From the NCBI GenBank assembly GCA_002311645.1, contig DBYW01000054.1, forward strand, positions 1-52,270: DNA of 52,270 nt, written 5' to 3'. Below, piece by piece: positions 51,872-52,270 of the stretch; within the stretch, counting starts at the first letter, position 1, and every line of letters starts with the position of its first letter. Origin of the DNA: Bacteroidales bacterium UBA1176. Lineage in GTDB: Bacteria; Bacteroidota; Bacteroidia; Bacteroidales; WCHB1-69. Both the position numbers and the translations under genes were made by a program. Below the pieces are notes generated by a model. That model worked only from the letters and a program-made list of their open reading frames with translations, made no database searches and was not told the origin of the DNA.

Positions 51872-52270
51872 TACTTCCCACGTGTCGCCGCTGTTGAGCA
51901 GGTCGTCCACGCATTTGTACTTTCCGTTGGCCATCTGCTCGTCCATCTGGTCTTCGTAAAGTTGTGTGTAGGAGGTCTTCTTCACGTTGCGGATGACGCC
52001 GATGGCCACGGGGAGGTCGCCGCTCATACGGGCCAGCATCATATGGATGCCGGTGTCCTCGGTGGTCTCGTCGTGGATCATGATGTCGTCCATCGTGATG
52101 CCGTTCTCGCCGATGGTGACGGCTTCCAAGCAACGTCCGTTGAAGCGGAGACCTTTGTTTCTCTCCTTGCCGAAGATCATGGGCTTGCCATGTTCGAGGA
52201 TGATGGTGCGGTCGTCACGCACGGCGCGGTCGGTGATGGCGGCGTGTGCCTTGTCGTTGAAGATCATGCA
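51869..52270 (-). CDS. 2-oxoacid:ferredoxin oxidoreductase beta subunit, C-terminal part
   Basis: The frame is open to the right edge, so only the last 133 codons are seen; the ATG at 52267 is internal, not the start. IFNDKAHAAITDRAVRDD, ILEHGKPMIFGKERNKGLRF, VTIGENGITMDDIMIHDETT and IHMMLARMSGDLPVAIGVIR match the C-terminal half of KorB-type beta subunits. These bind thiamine diphosphate and decarboxylate 2-oxoglutarate or another 2-oxoacid with ferredoxin as acceptor. The thiamine-binding region lies outside the window. KorB is most likely, but pyruvate or branched-chain enzymes cannot be excluded from this part alone. Confidence 0.85.
   Translation of the reverse strand, partial: CMIFNDKAHAAITDRAVRDDRTIILEHGKPMIFGKERNKGLRFNGRCLEAVTIGENGITMDDIMIHDETTEDTGIHMMLARMSGDLPVAIGVIRNVKKTSYTQLYEDQMDEQMANGKYKCVDDLLNSGDTWEV

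Overview
The window looks like chromosome from a Bacteroidota bacterium, most likely Bacteroidales. The evidence is two proteins with type IX secretion C-terminal sorting domains, a GH92 glycosidase beside a FucP-type sugar transporter, a DUF4143 ATPase relic, Bacteroidota-type -7 boxes (TAnnTTTG) in front of many genes, and a type I CRISPR-Cas set resembling the Porphyromonas variety. I cannot name the species. Core genes are moderately GC-rich, whereas the restriction-modification and cas regions are clearly AT-rich, as expected of acquired DNA.

Layout. (1) 1-2048: right end of a prophage-like integrated element, all genes on the minus strand (membrane protein, amidase, small DNA-binding protein, small membrane protein, unknown). 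It ends in a copy of the last 25 nt of a tRNA-Ser, which looks like an attachment site. (2) 2053-5335: a decayed zone with a vsr endonuclease carrying an in-frame palindrome and repeat insertion, an internally deleted DUF4143 ATPase, a periplasmic PheC-like protein, a MutT relic, Pmp3 and TSCPD small proteins, and a SIR2 relic. (3) 5336-13978: a minus-strand defence operon in which almost every gene overlaps or abuts the next. It encodes cytosine-C5 methyltransferase 2, a dual GHKL ATPase/histidine-kinase-like protein, a receiver protein, a caspase-like protein, a 46-residue small ORF, methyltransferase 1 and two paralogous Bpu10I/BbvCI-type nuclease subunits. I read it as a heterodimeric type II restriction system carrying an embedded phosphorelay-plus-protease module, and it is the best candidate here for an undescribed system.

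(4) 14104-34906: mostly housekeeping. It holds DUF5131, two secreted T9SS proteins, lpxD, a stand-alone lpxC lacking the usual FabZ fusion, dapA, GH92 plus MFS transporter, a DjlA-like co-chaperone, a KdsC-like phosphatase, clpC, gyrA and two exported TPR proteins. (5) 34918-50626: a type I (I-B-like) CRISPR-Cas locus. By hand count the array has 104 intact 29-bp repeats plus a degenerate terminal repeat. It is transcribed leftwards from a leader next to cas2. The cas genes run cas6-cas5-cas3-cas8-cas7, then a terminator and a RhuM-family gene, then cas4-cas1-cas2. (6) 50642-51735: a divergent WYL-domain regulator sharing a promoter region with cas6, with two inverted 13-bp sites between them. 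(7) 51869-52270: the C-terminal end of a 2-oxoacid:ferredoxin oxidoreductase beta subunit.

The defence functions are complementary: CRISPR interference with its own regulator, restriction-modification with a possible abortive-infection arm, and Vsr, which usually repairs the deamination damage caused by cytosine methylation. Several array spacers are pairs that encode the same or similar peptide, which suggests repeated sampling of related phages.
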